Shown here in pieces: positions 25,801-35,944 of a DNA stretch of 64,000 nucleotides. Numbering within the stretch: the first letter of the stretch is position 1; every line of letters begins with the position of its first letter. Position numbers and translations under genes: made by a program. The notes under the pieces were generated by a model. That model did no database searches. It was not told the origin of the DNA and saw only the letters and a list, made by a program, of their open reading frames with translations. The DNA comes from Castellaniella caeni NBRC 101664 (GTDB taxonomy: Bacteria; Pseudomonadota; Gammaproteobacteria; Burkholderiales; Burkholderiaceae_B): positions 62,001 through 126,000 of the forward strand of contig NZ_BCWN01000004.1 of assembly GCF_001592225.1 (NCBI RefSeq), given 5' to 3'.

Positions 25801-27879
25801 TCAGGCCGCCATTGTATGCATCGACGCCGTGCGCCGCAGCGCGAAGACGTCCACGATGAGGGCCACGCTGCCGTCGCCCAGGATGGTGGCCGCCGAAATG
25901 CCGGGCACCTTGCGGTAATTGGTTTCAAGGTTCTTCACCACCACCTGGTGCTGGCCGATGAGGTGATCGACCATCAAGGCAAAACGCTGGTCTTCGGCCT
26001 GCAGGATGACCGCAATGGCCTTGGTGAGGTCGGCCTCGGCGTCCCGCACGCCAAAGACTTCGTGCAAGGCCACCACCGGCAGGTACTCGCCGCGCACGTG
26101 CAGCATCTGTTCGGTCTCGGAAATGCGGTGAATCTGCTCGGGCGTGGCCTGCATCGATTCGGTGACGTGCGACAGGGGCAGGATGAAGGTTTCTTCACCC
26201 ACCTTGACCGACATGCCGTCGAGAATGGCCAGGGTGAGCGGCAGCACGATGCGCGTCGTGGTGCCCTCGCCCTTGCGCGAAGACAGCTGCACGTGCCCGC
26301 CCATGTTCTGGATGTTGCGCCGCACGACGTCCATGCCCACGCCGCGCCCCGAGATGTCGGTGACCTTCTCGGCGGTGGAAAAGCCCGGCGCGAAAATGAG
26401 CTGCCAGAGTTCGTCGTCGGGCGTGGCCTCGGACACCGGGAAGCCCTGGGAGATCGCCTTCTTGAGGATGCGCTCGCGGTTCAGCCCGCCACCGTCGTCC
26501 ACCACTTCGATGATGATCTGCCCGCCGTACTGCTGGGCCGACAGGGTGAGCGTGCCTTCGGGGCTTTTACCCTGGGCCACGCGCACGTCGGGGGTCTCGA
26601 TGCCATGATCCAGGCTGTTGCGCACCAGGTGCGTGAGCGGATCGATGATGCGTTCGATCAGGCTCTTGTCGAGTTCGGTCGCCTGGCCCTTGGTGACCAG
26701 CTTGATCTGTTTGCCCAGCTTGTGCGCGTTCTCGCGCACCACGCGCGGGAAGCGGCTGAAGACATAATCCATCGGCATCATGCGGATGGACATGACGGAT
26801 TCCTGCAGGTCGCGGGCATTGCGTTCGAGTTGCTCGATGCCGCTGAGCAGCCGGTCGTGCAAGACCGGGTCGAGCGACTGCGAGGCCTGCATGAGCATGG
26901 CCTGCGTGATGACCAGCTCGCCCACCAGATTGATGATCTGATCGACTTTTTCCACCCCCACGCGGATCGTGCCGCTTTCCTTCTTGGCCTTGTGGCTGGG
27001 GTCGGGATGGTCGGCGCTGGTCGGGGCGGTGGCTTCGGCGTGCGGTTCGGGCTGGCTGGGCGCGGCGGTCGGCTGCTCGGGCGCTGCGGCGGGCTGGGCC
27101 ACGGCGGGTGCCGCGGGGGCAGCCTGGGCAGCGGGCGCGGCCTGGGCCGGGGCGGCGGCCCCGGGCAGGGCCTCGTGCGTGATGGTCACCTGATCGGCGT
27201 TGACGATGAAGCAGCACACCGCTTCGAGGTCGGAGGCCGGCGTGTTCGTGCGCAGCCACAGCGACAAGTGACCGTCGGCGTGTTCTTTGTGCAGGATTTC
27301 GCCCATCAGGCCCATTTCGGTGCTCAGCGGCTCGACGTCCTTGTCCTGGATGTTGTTGACGCGCACGTGCACGGGCAGATCGCCCGCGGGGGCGCTGGCC
27401 GCGGCGGGCGCCGCGCTGGCGGCAGGCGCCGCTGGCGCTGCGGCCGGAGCAGATGCGGCCGGGGCAGCCACCCCTTGCTGGTGTTCCAGCGCCAGCTGGC
27501 GCAACTGGGCGCAGATGCGTTCGTAAACCTGCTGGTCGGGCTTCTCAGAGCCGCGGTACGCGGCCACTTGGTCGGTCAACACGTCCTTGGTTTCCAAAAA
27601 TAAGTCAATCATGTCCTGACGCAGCGCCAGCTCTCCGTGGCGGATCAGGTCGAGAAGGTTTTCCAGCAGGTGGGTGGTCTTGGCCAGCTCTTCAAAGCAG
27701 CCAAACGTCCCCGCCCCCCCCTTGATGGAGTGCGCCGCACGGAAAATGCCGTTCAGGTCGTCCGAATCCGGATTGCTCAGATCAAGGCCCAGGAGCAGTT
27801 GCTCCATATTGGCGAGCAACTCATCGGCTTCGTCAAAGAACGTATCGTAGAACTCGCTCAGGTCCACACCTGCACTCAT
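25801..27879 (-). CDS. cheA: Chemotaxis histidine kinase CheA
   Basis: Central kinase of chemotaxis, phosphorylating CheY and CheB. It has 692 residues: P1 with phospho-accepting H50 (FRAAHSIKGGAGTFG), an Ala/Pro linker (about 130-165), P2, a second Ala/Pro-rich linker (about 240-295), P3 dimerisation, the P4 kinase domain with N-box LVRNSLDHGIETPDVR, G1 DDGGGLNRERI and G2 GRGVGMDVVRRNI, and the CheW-like P5. Complete and unremarkable apart from the long low-complexity linkers. It lies 8 bp after motB. Confidence 0.98.
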   Translation of the reverse strand: MSAGVDLSEFYDTFFDEADELLANMEQLLLGLDLSNPDSDDLNGIFRAAHSIKGGAGTFGCFEELAKTTHLLENLLDLIRHGELALRQDMIDLFLETKDVLTDQVAAYRGSEKPDQQVYERICAQLRQLALEHQQGVAAPAASAPAAAPAAPAASAAPAAASAPAGDLPVHVRVNNIQDKDVEPLSTEMGLMGEILHKEHADGHLSLWLRTNTPASDLEAVCCFIVNADQVTITHEALPGAAAPAQAAPAAQAAPAAPAVAQPAAAPEQPTAAPSQPEPHAEATAPTSADHPDPSHKAKKESGTIRVGVEKVDQIINLVGELVITQAMLMQASQSLDPVLHDRLLSGIEQLERNARDLQESVMSIRMMPMDYVFSRFPRVVRENAHKLGKQIKLVTKGQATELDKSLIERIIDPLTHLVRNSLDHGIETPDVRVAQGKSPEGTLTLSAQQYGGQIIIEVVDDGGGLNRERILKKAISQGFPVSEATPDDELWQLIFAPGFSTAEKVTDISGRGVGMDVVRRNIQNMGGHVQLSSRKGEGTTTRIVLPLTLAILDGMSVKVGEETFILPLSHVTESMQATPEQIHRISETEQMLHVRGEYLPVVALHEVFGVRDAEADLTKAIAVILQAEDQRFALMVDHLIGQHQVVVKNLETNYRKVPGISAATILGDGSVALIVDVFALRRTASMHTMAA

Positions 27880-27887
27880 GATCTACC

Positions 27888-29147
27888 TCACCCAGGTTTG
27901 TTGCCAGGCGCCCGGCCAGCCGCTGCTGGCAAAGCACCCGATGGTTGATTGGCCGCAGGCTGCTCAGCGCTGGCCGGCGAAGAAGAAATCTTGGCGGGCG
28001 CGGCGCCCGTCGTGGCGGTGGCTGCCGCGGACGGGGCGGCGCCCGTGGCTGCGGCACCGCCTGTGACGGCGGTAGCGGGGCCTGGCGCAGCCGCCCCGGG
28101 GGCGGCCCCCGTGGGCGTCACGGCACCTGCGGGCGGTACGCTGCCCGCCGGTGCCGACGTACCGGCCCCCGGCTGCGCCGCGGCGGGCGCTGCCGCCCCG
28201 TCGTCGGGCGCCCCATCCGTCGGCGGCGTGACCGCCCCGTTCGGGGACGGCGGCGTGGGATGGCTCAGTTCTTCGAGCCGCCGCTGGATCTGCACGCCCT
28301 CGGTGCCCGCCTCGTTTTGGGCATCGATGCGCTGCTCGGCGCGGCGGTTGAGCACCAGGATGCTGATGCGGCGATTTACCGCGGCCTTGGGGTCATCCTT
28401 GATGAGGTTGACCGTATCGCCCAGCCCCAGGATGCGCTTGATCTTGTTTTCGACCAGCCCGCCCGCCACCAGCTCGCGACGCGCCGAATTGGCCCGATCG
28501 GCGGAGAGTTCCCAGTTGCTGTAGCTGCGGTCGCCCGAAGCGTACTGCATGGCGTCGGTGTGGCCGGAAATCGTGATGGCGTTGGGCAGCTGGCTGATGG
28601 GCCGCGCCAGCTCGCGCAGGATGTCGCGCATGTAGGGCTGTACCCGGGCACTGCCGGTGGCGAACATGGGCCGGTTCTGCTGGTCGAGAATCTGGATGCG
28701 CAGGCCGTCGGGCGTCATGTCGAGCAACAGCTGCGGCCGAAACTGCTTGAGCACCGGGTTGTGCTCGATGAGGTTTTCCAGCTGGCTCTTGAGGTTTTCC
28801 AGGCTTTCCAGGTCTTGCATGTCCAGCTGGTCGGAATCCGCCGACGTGTTCGCGGGCGGCGGATTCTTGTTGGGGATGGGGCTGGGCTGGCCGCCGGGGA
28901 TGACCGAGGTGCTGGTGCCCGGGCTCTGGCCACCCGTGATGGCCGTGATGAGCGGCATGCGAAAGTAGTCGGCGATGCCCTGGAGTTCGTTCTTGGGCAC
29001 CAGCAGCAACAGCCACATCACCAGAAAAAACGACATCATGGCCGTCATGAAGTCGGCGTAAGCGATCTTCCAGCTGCCGCCATGGTGGCCTTCGCCGTAG
29101 GCACGCTTGCGGCGGACGACGACTCGACCGTGTTCCTGGTTGGCCAT
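27888..29147 (-). CDS. motB: Flagellar stator protein MotB with low-complexity tail
   Basis: MotB forms the proton channel of the motor with MotA and anchors it to peptidoglycan. One membrane helix lies at about 28-50 with the proton-carrying D32 (YADFMTAMM). The OmpA-like peptidoglycan-binding domain is at about 150-275 (ITISGHTDAM). The last about 120 residues (from about 300) are an Ala/Pro/Gly/Thr-rich tail that is not part of the conserved fold; family members usually have about 300-330 residues, this one 419. Paired with motA by a 12-bp gap. Confidence 0.96.
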   Translation of the reverse strand: MANQEHGRVVVRRKRAYGEGHHGGSWKIAYADFMTAMMSFFLVMWLLLLVPKNELQGIADYFRMPLITAITGGQSPGTSTSVIPGGQPSPIPNKNPPPANTSADSDQLDMQDLESLENLKSQLENLIEHNPVLKQFRPQLLLDMTPDGLRIQILDQQNRPMFATGSARVQPYMRDILRELARPISQLPNAITISGHTDAMQYASGDRSYSNWELSADRANSARRELVAGGLVENKIKRILGLGDTVNLIKDDPKAAVNRRISILVLNRRAEQRIDAQNEAGTEGVQIQRRLEELSHPTPPSPNGAVTPPTDGAPDDGAAAPAAAQPGAGTSAPAGSVPPAGAVTPTGAAPGAAAPGPATAVTGGAAATGAAPSAAATATTGAAPAKISSSPASAEQPAANQPSGALPAAAGRAPGNKPG

Positions 29148-29159
29148 GGCTGCCCCTCC

Positions 29160-30029
29160 TTATTTGGCCGCCTGGCTCTTGCTCTGCCGCACGTGCGCAT
29201 CCAGCTCGGAGAACGAGGGGCGCGAGGCGGAGAACAGAATCTTGCGGCCAAATTCGACGGCCAACGGCGGCGGGTAGCCGTTCATGCTGGCCAGCAGCGT
29301 GACCTTGATGCATTCAAGCACCTTGACGGCGGCCACCGACTGGCGTTCGACGGCGGCGGCAAACGGCGCGGCAAAGCCGTAGGACAGCAAAATACCCAGG
29401 AAGGTGCCGACCATGGCCTTGGCGATGAGGTCGGCCAGCACGGCGGGCGGCTGATCGACGGCCGACAGCGCGTGCACCACCCCCAGCACGGCGGCCACGA
29501 TACCGAAGGCCGGCAGGCCGTCGGCCACCGCCCGCACCGCATTGATGGGCGTGTTGTGTTCGCTGTGCAGGGCTTCGATTTCCTGATCCATCAGGGTTTC
29601 GATTTCAAACGGGTTCATGTTGCCGCTGATCATGATGCGCAGGTAGTCCGTGAGGAATTCCATGAGCTTGGCATCTTTGAGGATCTGCGGATACTGCGCA
29701 AAAATGGCGCTGGACTGGGGTTCTTCGATATCGCCCTCGACCGACATCAGGCCGTCGCGGCGCGCCTTGTTGAGCAAGGTGTAGAGCAGGGCGAGCAAGT
29801 CCATGTACAAAGACTTGCCATAGGGATTGCGCTTGATCGCCTTGGGAAAGGCTTCGATCAGCAGCTTGATGGACGCGCCATTGCTGCCGCCGACATAGGC
29901 GCCGATCGCGCACCCGCCGATGAGCAGGAATTCGAACGGCTGGTACAACGCCCCCATGTGCCCGCCGCCAGCCAGAAAGCTGACGGCCACCGCCACCGCG
30001 ACGATGAGGTATCCCAGAATGATAAACAC
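29160..30029 (-). CDS. motA: Flagellar stator protein MotA
   Basis: MotA is the proton-channel subunit that pushes on the rotor protein FliG. The 289-residue product has four membrane helices (two near residues 2-50, two near 165-225) and the large cytoplasmic loop with the charged EF region. PAFGIVAAVLGVVHAL and VGTFLGILLSYGFAAP contain the conserved prolines. Follows flhC with a 109-bp gap. Confidence 0.97.
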   Translation of the reverse strand: MFIILGYLIVAVAVAVSFLAGGGHMGALYQPFEFLLIGGCAIGAYVGGSNGASIKLLIEAFPKAIKRNPYGKSLYMDLLALLYTLLNKARRDGLMSVEGDIEEPQSSAIFAQYPQILKDAKLMEFLTDYLRIMISGNMNPFEIETLMDQEIEALHSEHNTPINAVRAVADGLPAFGIVAAVLGVVHALSAVDQPPAVLADLIAKAMVGTFLGILLSYGFAAPFAAAVERQSVAAVKVLECIKVTLLASMNGYPPPLAVEFGRKILFSASRPSFSELDAHVRQSKSQAAK

Positions 30030-30138
30030 GTGCGCACGCCTCGATAGTCAGAATGATGTCAATGTTCGCCCGTTTTCAGGCTTTCAAAAGCATGGTTCAA
30101 CAGGACTTTTTGTACGTAAATCCCGTATCTGACTGTAA

Positions 30139-30702
30139 TCAAACACTTGCGCGAGCGCTGGTCTTGCGCCGTGAGCGCGTCTTGCCGGCCCGGGGCGGAG
30201 GCTTGCAGATGGCGCAGACGAAGCCGGTTTCGGGATCGTGCGCATGCGCGACGAACTGCCCGTGGCACTGCTGACAGCACGACAGCTGTACCAGGCCGCT
30301 TTCAAAGAAGCGCACCAGCATCCAGGCCTGCGTGAAGCTGAGCACCGGCTCGCCGGCGGGTTCGCCAGGCTGCAGACCGGCGGCGGACTGTTCCAGATAC
30401 AGGCGGTAGGCCTCGACCAGTGCATGCGACTTCTTGGCCGGCGTGAAGGCATCGAGGTAGCGGTAGATGTTGTAGAACAGGCTGGAGTGGATGTTGGGCA
30501 GCCAGGTCATGAACCAATCGACCGAGAACGGCAGCATGCCCTTGGGGGGCGAGGCGCCCTTGACTTCCCGGTACAGGCGGGCCAGCCGATCGTAGCTGAG
30601 CGAGGTTTCGGCCTGCAGCACCTGGAGACGGGCCCCGAGGCGCACCATGTCGGTGGCCAGAAGGATGTCGTCGGCCTCGCGCGAGACGCTTTTACTGCTC
30701 AT
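30139..30702 (-). CDS. flhC: Flagellar master regulator subunit FlhC
   Basis: FlhC forms the FlhD4C2 complex that turns on class II flagellar promoters with sigma-70. The 187-residue product keeps the four zinc ligands C143, C146, C163 and C166 (CCQQCHGQF and FVCAIC). The N-terminal helices (LATDMVRLGARLQVLQAETS) and the segment GMLPFSVDWFMTWLPNIHSS are family-typical. The gap to flhD is 4 bp. The C-terminus is an Arg/Ser-rich basic tail. Confidence 0.97.
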   Translation of the reverse strand: MSSKSVSREADDILLATDMVRLGARLQVLQAETSLSYDRLARLYREVKGASPPKGMLPFSVDWFMTWLPNIHSSLFYNIYRYLDAFTPAKKSHALVEAYRLYLEQSAAGLQPGEPAGEPVLSFTQAWMLVRFFESGLVQLSCCQQCHGQFVAHAHDPETGFVCAICKPPPRAGKTRSRRKTSARASV

Positions 30703-30706
30703 TGCC

Positions 30707-31027
30707 CTAGGCCGTGACCGTTTCTTGGCGCGCCATCAGGATGGTGGAATGGGCCTGCTGCAGCACCCCGCCCAGCACTTCGTGCGTGAGGGCGTTGAGC
30801 AGCTGTGCGTCGTTGAGCCTGAAGGCGCACAGCACCGAATTGGAGCTGGCGAGCTTGACGATCTGGGCAGGCGACAGGTTGAGGATGATTTCGGCGACAT
30901 CGGCGCTGAAGCCCAGCCGGAACATGCCGGCGGCCAGATTCTCGCGCAGCAGGCGCTGCGCCAACATCAGGTAAGACAAATTGACTTCGCGGATGTCATT
31001 CAACAACGCAGAATCAAGACTGGACAT
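30707..31027 (-). CDS. flhD: Flagellar master regulator subunit FlhD
   Basis: Partner of FlhC in the master regulator. From ATG 31027, preceded by a GAGA ribosome site, the product has 106 residues ([20 protein letters not shown]), matching the family length. The frame stays open upstream to 31189 but that part is unlike FlhD. Helical protein with the typical [20 protein letters not shown] segment. Confidence 0.96.
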   Translation of the reverse strand: MSSLDSALLNDIREVNLSYLMLAQRLLRENLAAGMFRLGFSADVAEIILNLSPAQIVKLASSNSVLCAFRLNDAQLLNALTHEVLGGVLQQAHSTILMARQETVTA

Positions 31028-31101
31028 GATATCTCTTCGCTCACGGTGACGGTTCTGGGGGCTCAGGAACGGAATCGGGTGACAAGCAGGCCAGCCGACA
31101 C

Positions 31102-31122
31102 ACAACAAGGTAGACGTGTTGT
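31102..31122. promoter_or_regulatory. Inverted repeat upstream of flhDC
   Basis: ACAACA and TGTTGT (6-bp perfect arms) are separated by 9 bases, 75 bp upstream of flhD, within an AT-rich stretch unlike the surrounding DNA. It could be a regulator site for the master operon. A TATACT hexamer at 31201-31206 (minus strand) is a possible -10 element without a good -35. Nothing else was recognised between flhD and glpD. Confidence 0.3.
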
Positions 31123-31282
31123 TACGATTCTGTTTGTTCGAATGATCAGATTCGGACATCAAATATACATTTCCATGCACATTTGACATGAACAGGGCAG
31201 AGTATAGCCTGAATTAGGCACGTCATCCTAGCTACTTAGCGGTTTAGCGAAAATATGTTTATTTCAAATATTAACAATGGTG

Positions 31283-31316
31283 AATAAAACCTGACATCGA
31301 GACGATGGCTTTCAGG
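31283..31316 (-). terminator. Intrinsic terminator after glpD
   Basis: On the minus strand CCTGA and TCAGG pair, with an inner stem CATCG-TCT-CGATG and a 4-base bulge, followed by TTTTATT. The base of the hairpin overlaps the glpD stop codon. It would end the leftward glp operon before the flhDC control region. Confidence 0.55.
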
Positions 31317-32931
31317 CTGGAACGCGACCATATTGCGCGGCCAGGCTCAAAAAGGCATCCAACTGACCATCGACCCCCAATTCCTCGAACAGGATGCGAG
31401 CTACCCGGGGCGCGATTGTAGCGGCCAGGCCCGCGTCGAGAAACAGCATCCTGTGGCGCCGGGCCAACACATCCTCGACGCAGCGGGCATACTCGTGACG
31501 GGCGGCGAAGCGCACCATCGCTTCGGTCAGCCCCAGCCCGAGCTCGACATCGGCCCCCGGCAGCGCCTGCAGCAGGCCCGCCTCGCTGCCATAGGTATGC
31601 GGGCCGGGCAAGGCGGCCAGGCTGACGGGCGCCGCCCCGGGCGCCGCGCCCACCAGCGGAAAGCGGGCCGTGCGGCAGCTTGGCAAGGGGCCCAGCTGCC
31701 CTGCCCGCACGCAGTGCTGCAGGACGTCTTCCGCCATCGCCCGGTAGGTTGTCCATTTGCCACCCGTGACGGTCACCAGACCCGAGGGGCTGATGCGCAC
31801 GGTGTGCTCGCGGCTGATGGCCTTGGTATTGCCGCCCGCGCTGTCGTCGGGCCGTACCAGGGGCCGCAGGCCCACCCAGACGCTGCGTACGTCGCTGGCC
31901 TTCGGTGCCCGGGACAGGACACGGGCCGACTCGTTGAGGATGAAGGCCGCCTCTTCGGGCAGCGCCCGCGGCTCGCGCACGGCATCCGGGCGCGGCGTAT
32001 CGGTGGTTCCGAGGATGACGTGCCCCAGCCAGGGCACGGCAAAGAGCACTCGGCCGTCCCGCGTATGGGGCACCAGCAAGGCGTTTTGCGACGGCAGAAA
32101 AGCGCGCTCGACCACCAGGTGCACCCCCTGGCTGGGGGCCACCATGGCCGAGCTGCCCTGCCCGCGCGCCGCGTCGTCCATCTGGCGCACCCGATCGACC
32201 CAGACCCCCGTGGCGTTGACGACACAGCGCGCGCGCACCGTGCCCTGGCGCGGCGCGCCGTCCGGCGCCAGCGCGTCTTCCCAGCGCACGCCGCAGACCC
32301 GCCCGCCCTCGTGCAGGATGTCGATCACGGGGCAGTAGTTGAGCACCAACGCCCCTTGCGCCGCGGCGGTGCGCGCCAGCGCCAGGGCGAGGCGCGCATC
32401 GTCGAACTGGCCGTCCCAGTATTTCACGCCCCCATAGAGGTGGCCGGGGTTGACGCCAGGCAGCTGGCGGGCCGTGGCCGCGCGTCCCAGCCATTCGGTG
32501 CGCCCCAGGCTGGCCGAACCGGCCAGGGCGTCGTACATCTTGAGCCCCATGCCGTAGAAGGGGAGTTCCCAGGGCCGGTAGGCCGGCATGATGAAGGCCA
32601 GCGGCTGGGCCAGGTGCGGCGCATTGCCCAGCAAGGCGCGGCGCTCGTGCAGCGCCTCGCGCACCAGGCCGATGTTGCCCTGCGCGAGATAGCGCACGCC
32701 GCCGTGCACCAGCTTGGTGGCGCGCGACGAGGTGCCGCCGGCGAAATCGTGGGATTCCAGCAGCAGAACCGACAGGCCCCGCAGCCGGGCATCCAGGGCG
32801 ACGCCCAGGCCGCTGGCCCCCCCACCGATCACGATCAGGTCAAGCTCGGGCAAAGCCTCGAGGGCGTGCAGCAATTGAGCCCGATCGGTGCGAGCGGGAG
32901 AGGCAGCGGCGGTTTGGGACATCGTATTCAT
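31312..32931 (-). CDS. glpD: Aerobic glycerol-3-phosphate dehydrogenase
   Basis: FAD enzyme that oxidises glycerol-3-phosphate to dihydroxyacetone phosphate and feeds electrons to quinone at the membrane. It has 539 residues. The FAD-binding motif GGGASGLGVALDARLRG lies at about 37-53, followed by the GlpD signature FAGGTSSRATKLVHGGVRYL. The C-terminal all-helical domain (about 400-535) is complete. ATG 32931 or the ATG three codons later could be the start. It is the last gene of the glp transporter operon, 12 bp after glpV. Confidence 0.96.
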   Translation of the reverse strand: MNTMSQTAAASPARTDRAQLLHALEALPELDLIVIGGGASGLGVALDARLRGLSVLLLESHDFAGGTSSRATKLVHGGVRYLAQGNIGLVREALHERRALLGNAPHLAQPLAFIMPAYRPWELPFYGMGLKMYDALAGSASLGRTEWLGRAATARQLPGVNPGHLYGGVKYWDGQFDDARLALALARTAAAQGALVLNYCPVIDILHEGGRVCGVRWEDALAPDGAPRQGTVRARCVVNATGVWVDRVRQMDDAARGQGSSAMVAPSQGVHLVVERAFLPSQNALLVPHTRDGRVLFAVPWLGHVILGTTDTPRPDAVREPRALPEEAAFILNESARVLSRAPKASDVRSVWVGLRPLVRPDDSAGGNTKAISREHTVRISPSGLVTVTGGKWTTYRAMAEDVLQHCVRAGQLGPLPSCRTARFPLVGAAPGAAPVSLAALPGPHTYGSEAGLLQALPGADVELGLGLTEAMVRFAARHEYARCVEDVLARRHRMLFLDAGLAATIAPRVARILFEELGVDGQLDAFLSLAAQYGRVPA

Positions 32932-32943
32932 ACCATCAACAGA

Positions 32944-34677
32944 TCAACGGACGCGGCCTTCCTTCCAGGCCTGCAAGAGAGAGTCGTAGGACACCGTTTC
33001 CGGCTTGGGATTTTCATTGGCCAGCTTTTTCCAGGGCGCATGCTCGCTGCTCAGCCACTTGGCGGGGTCGCTCTTGGGGTTGAGCTTGGGCGCGCAGCGT
33101 TTCATGCCCGCGCGTTCGAGGCGGGCCATGACCTTGTCCATGTCGGTGGCCAGGTTGTCCATCGCCTGCTGCGGGGTTTTCTCGCCGGCAATGGCCTGCG
33201 AGATGTTGCGCCACCACAGCTGGGCCAGCTTGGGGTAGTCGGGCACGTTGGTACCGGTGGGCGTCCAGGCCACGCGCGCCGGGCTGCGGTAGAACTCGAT
33301 CAGGCCACCGTACTTGCTGGCGTTCTGGGTGAAATAATCGCTGTGGATGTCGCTGTCGCGGATGAAAGTAAGCCCCACGATCGACTTCTTGAGCGAGGTG
33401 GTCTTGGCCGTGACGAACTGGGCGTAGAGCCAGGCCGCCGCCACCTTGTTGGGATCGTGGTTCTTGAAGAACGTCCACGAGCCCACGTCCTGGTAGCCAT
33501 TTTGCATGCCGTCCTTCCAGTACGGGCCGTGCGGCGCGGGCGCCATGCGCCACTTGGGCGTGCCGTCCTCGTTGACCACCGGCAGGCCCTTCTTGATCAT
33601 GTCGGCGGTAAAAGCGGTGTACCAGAAGATCTGCTGGGCGATTTCCCCCTGGGCGGGCACCGGGCCAGCTTCGGTGAAGGTCATGCCCTGCGCCACGGGC
33701 GGCGCGTACTTCTTCAGCCAGTCGATGTACTTGGTCAGCGCATAGACGGCGGCGGGCGAGTTGGTGGCCCCGCCGCGCGCCACCGAGGCGCCCACCGGCG
33801 TGCATTTGTCGTCGGCCACCCGGATGCCCCATTCATCCACCGGCATGCCGTTGGGCGTGCCCTTGTCGGCCTCGCCCGCCATCGACAGCCAGGCGTCGGT
33901 GAAGCGCCAGCCCAGCGAGGGGTCTTTCTTGCCGTAATCCATGTGGCCGTAGATGGGCTTGCCATCGATGGTCTTCACGTCTTCGCTGAAGAACTTGGCA
34001 ATGTCTTCATAGGCCGTCCAGGTGACGGGCACGCCCAGTTCGTAGCCGTACTTGGCCTTGAATTTTTCTTTCAGGTCGGGGCGGTTGAACAGATCTTGAC
34101 GGAACCAGTACAGGTTGGCGAACTGCTGGTCGGGCAGCTGATACATCTGCCCGTCGGGCGCCGTGGTGAACGAGGTGCCGATGAAATCTTTGAGGTCGAG
34201 CCCCGGGTTGGTGTATTCCTTGCCCGCGCCCTTCATGTAGTCGGTGAGTGACAGCACCTCGCCGTAGCGGTAATGCATGCCGATGAGGTCGGAATCGGAA
34301 ACCCAGCCGTCGTAGATCGATTTGCCCGACAACATGGAGGTCTGCAATTTTTCGACGACATCGCCTTCCTGGATGATGTCGTGGTTCACCTTGATGCCGG
34401 TGATCTCTTCAAAGGCCTTGGCCAGTACCTTGGATTCGTACTCGTGCGTCGTCAGGGTCTCGGACACCACGGAAATCTGGTTCACGCCCTTGGCCTTGAG
34501 CTTGGCGGCGGCATCGACGAACCACTGCATCTCGGCTTTTTGCTGGTCTTTGTTCAGGGTGGATGGCTGGAACTCGGTGTCAATCCATTTCTGTGCCTCG
34601 GCCATGCCGGCCCAGGCGGCCTGGCTGCCCAGGGCGCAGGCGATGGCCAGCGCAACCGTGGTATGGCGAAATCTCAT
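32944..34677 (-). CDS. glpV: Glycerol ABC transporter substrate-binding protein
   Basis: Periplasmic binding protein expected to capture glycerol. From ATG 34677 (AGGAG upstream) it has 577 residues with a signal peptide ending around AAWA (residue 23). The body is an extracellular solute-binding family 1 type protein, long for the class. The gene set next to it (two ATPases, two permeases, a small DUF2160 membrane protein, glpR, glpD, glpK) matches the GlpSTPQUV glycerol importer described in Rhizobium leguminosarum, where GlpV is the binding protein. Glycerol specificity is inferred from this context. Confidence 0.88.
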   Translation of the reverse strand: MRFRHTTVALAIACALGSQAAWAGMAEAQKWIDTEFQPSTLNKDQQKAEMQWFVDAAAKLKAKGVNQISVVSETLTTHEYESKVLAKAFEEITGIKVNHDIIQEGDVVEKLQTSMLSGKSIYDGWVSDSDLIGMHYRYGEVLSLTDYMKGAGKEYTNPGLDLKDFIGTSFTTAPDGQMYQLPDQQFANLYWFRQDLFNRPDLKEKFKAKYGYELGVPVTWTAYEDIAKFFSEDVKTIDGKPIYGHMDYGKKDPSLGWRFTDAWLSMAGEADKGTPNGMPVDEWGIRVADDKCTPVGASVARGGATNSPAAVYALTKYIDWLKKYAPPVAQGMTFTEAGPVPAQGEIAQQIFWYTAFTADMIKKGLPVVNEDGTPKWRMAPAPHGPYWKDGMQNGYQDVGSWTFFKNHDPNKVAAAWLYAQFVTAKTTSLKKSIVGLTFIRDSDIHSDYFTQNASKYGGLIEFYRSPARVAWTPTGTNVPDYPKLAQLWWRNISQAIAGEKTPQQAMDNLATDMDKVMARLERAGMKRCAPKLNPKSDPAKWLSSEHAPWKKLANENPKPETVSYDSLLQAWKEGRVR

Positions 34678-34806
34678 GATGCTCTCCTCGTGGTTTGGAA
34701 ATCCCCGTTGCTTCTGTCGGGTGCTGCCCTGGGGAATGGCAAGACACCTGATTCGTGTCGCGGACACGGCACCCTGCGGCGCCGTCCCGATGTGAGACGG
34801 ATACCT

Positions 34807-35115
34807 TCAGCCCTTGCGCATGATGAAGACCAGCACCCCCATCGACAGGACGAAACTGATCCAGACCGAGGGCTCGTCCTGCAGGCCGAACCAGTCGACG
34901 AACTGTTCACCCAGGCCAAGAAACCCCAGATTGATGTAGGCCGCCACCAGCAGGCCGATGAACAGCCGGTCTCCGCGGGTGGTCGCCATCGGCAAAAAAC
35001 CCTTGCGCGGCACCGTGGGCGACTTCAGCTGCCACACGGTCATGCCGGCCAGCAGCAGCGCCACACAAATGAAGAACACCGCGGTCGGCAGCGTCCAGAC
35101 CATCCAATCGAGCAT
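34807..35115 (-). CDS. glpU: Small DUF2160-type membrane protein of the glycerol transporter
   Basis: A 102-residue protein starting MLDWMVWTLPTAVFFICVAL with an AAGGAG ribosome site. Three hydrophobic segments (about 7-27, 48-68, 80-98) suggest an inner-membrane protein. It lies between the permease glpQ and the binding-protein gene, exactly where glpU (DUF2160) stands in the rhizobial glycerol operon. Its molecular role is not known to me. Confidence 0.8.
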   Translation of the reverse strand: MLDWMVWTLPTAVFFICVALLLAGMTVWQLKSPTVPRKGFLPMATTRGDRLFIGLLVAAYINLGFLGLGEQFVDWFGLQDEPSVWISFVLSMGVLVFIMRKG

Positions 35116-35125
35116 GCTGTTCTCC

Positions 35126-35936
<811 letters not shown>

Positions 35937-35944
<8 letters not shown>

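Noticed and set aside
31333-34251. Open frame of 972 codons on the plus strand, opposite glpD and glpV
   Set aside because: No recognisable domain, no ribosome site, and it spans the boundary between two secure genes; explained by GC-rich codon use.
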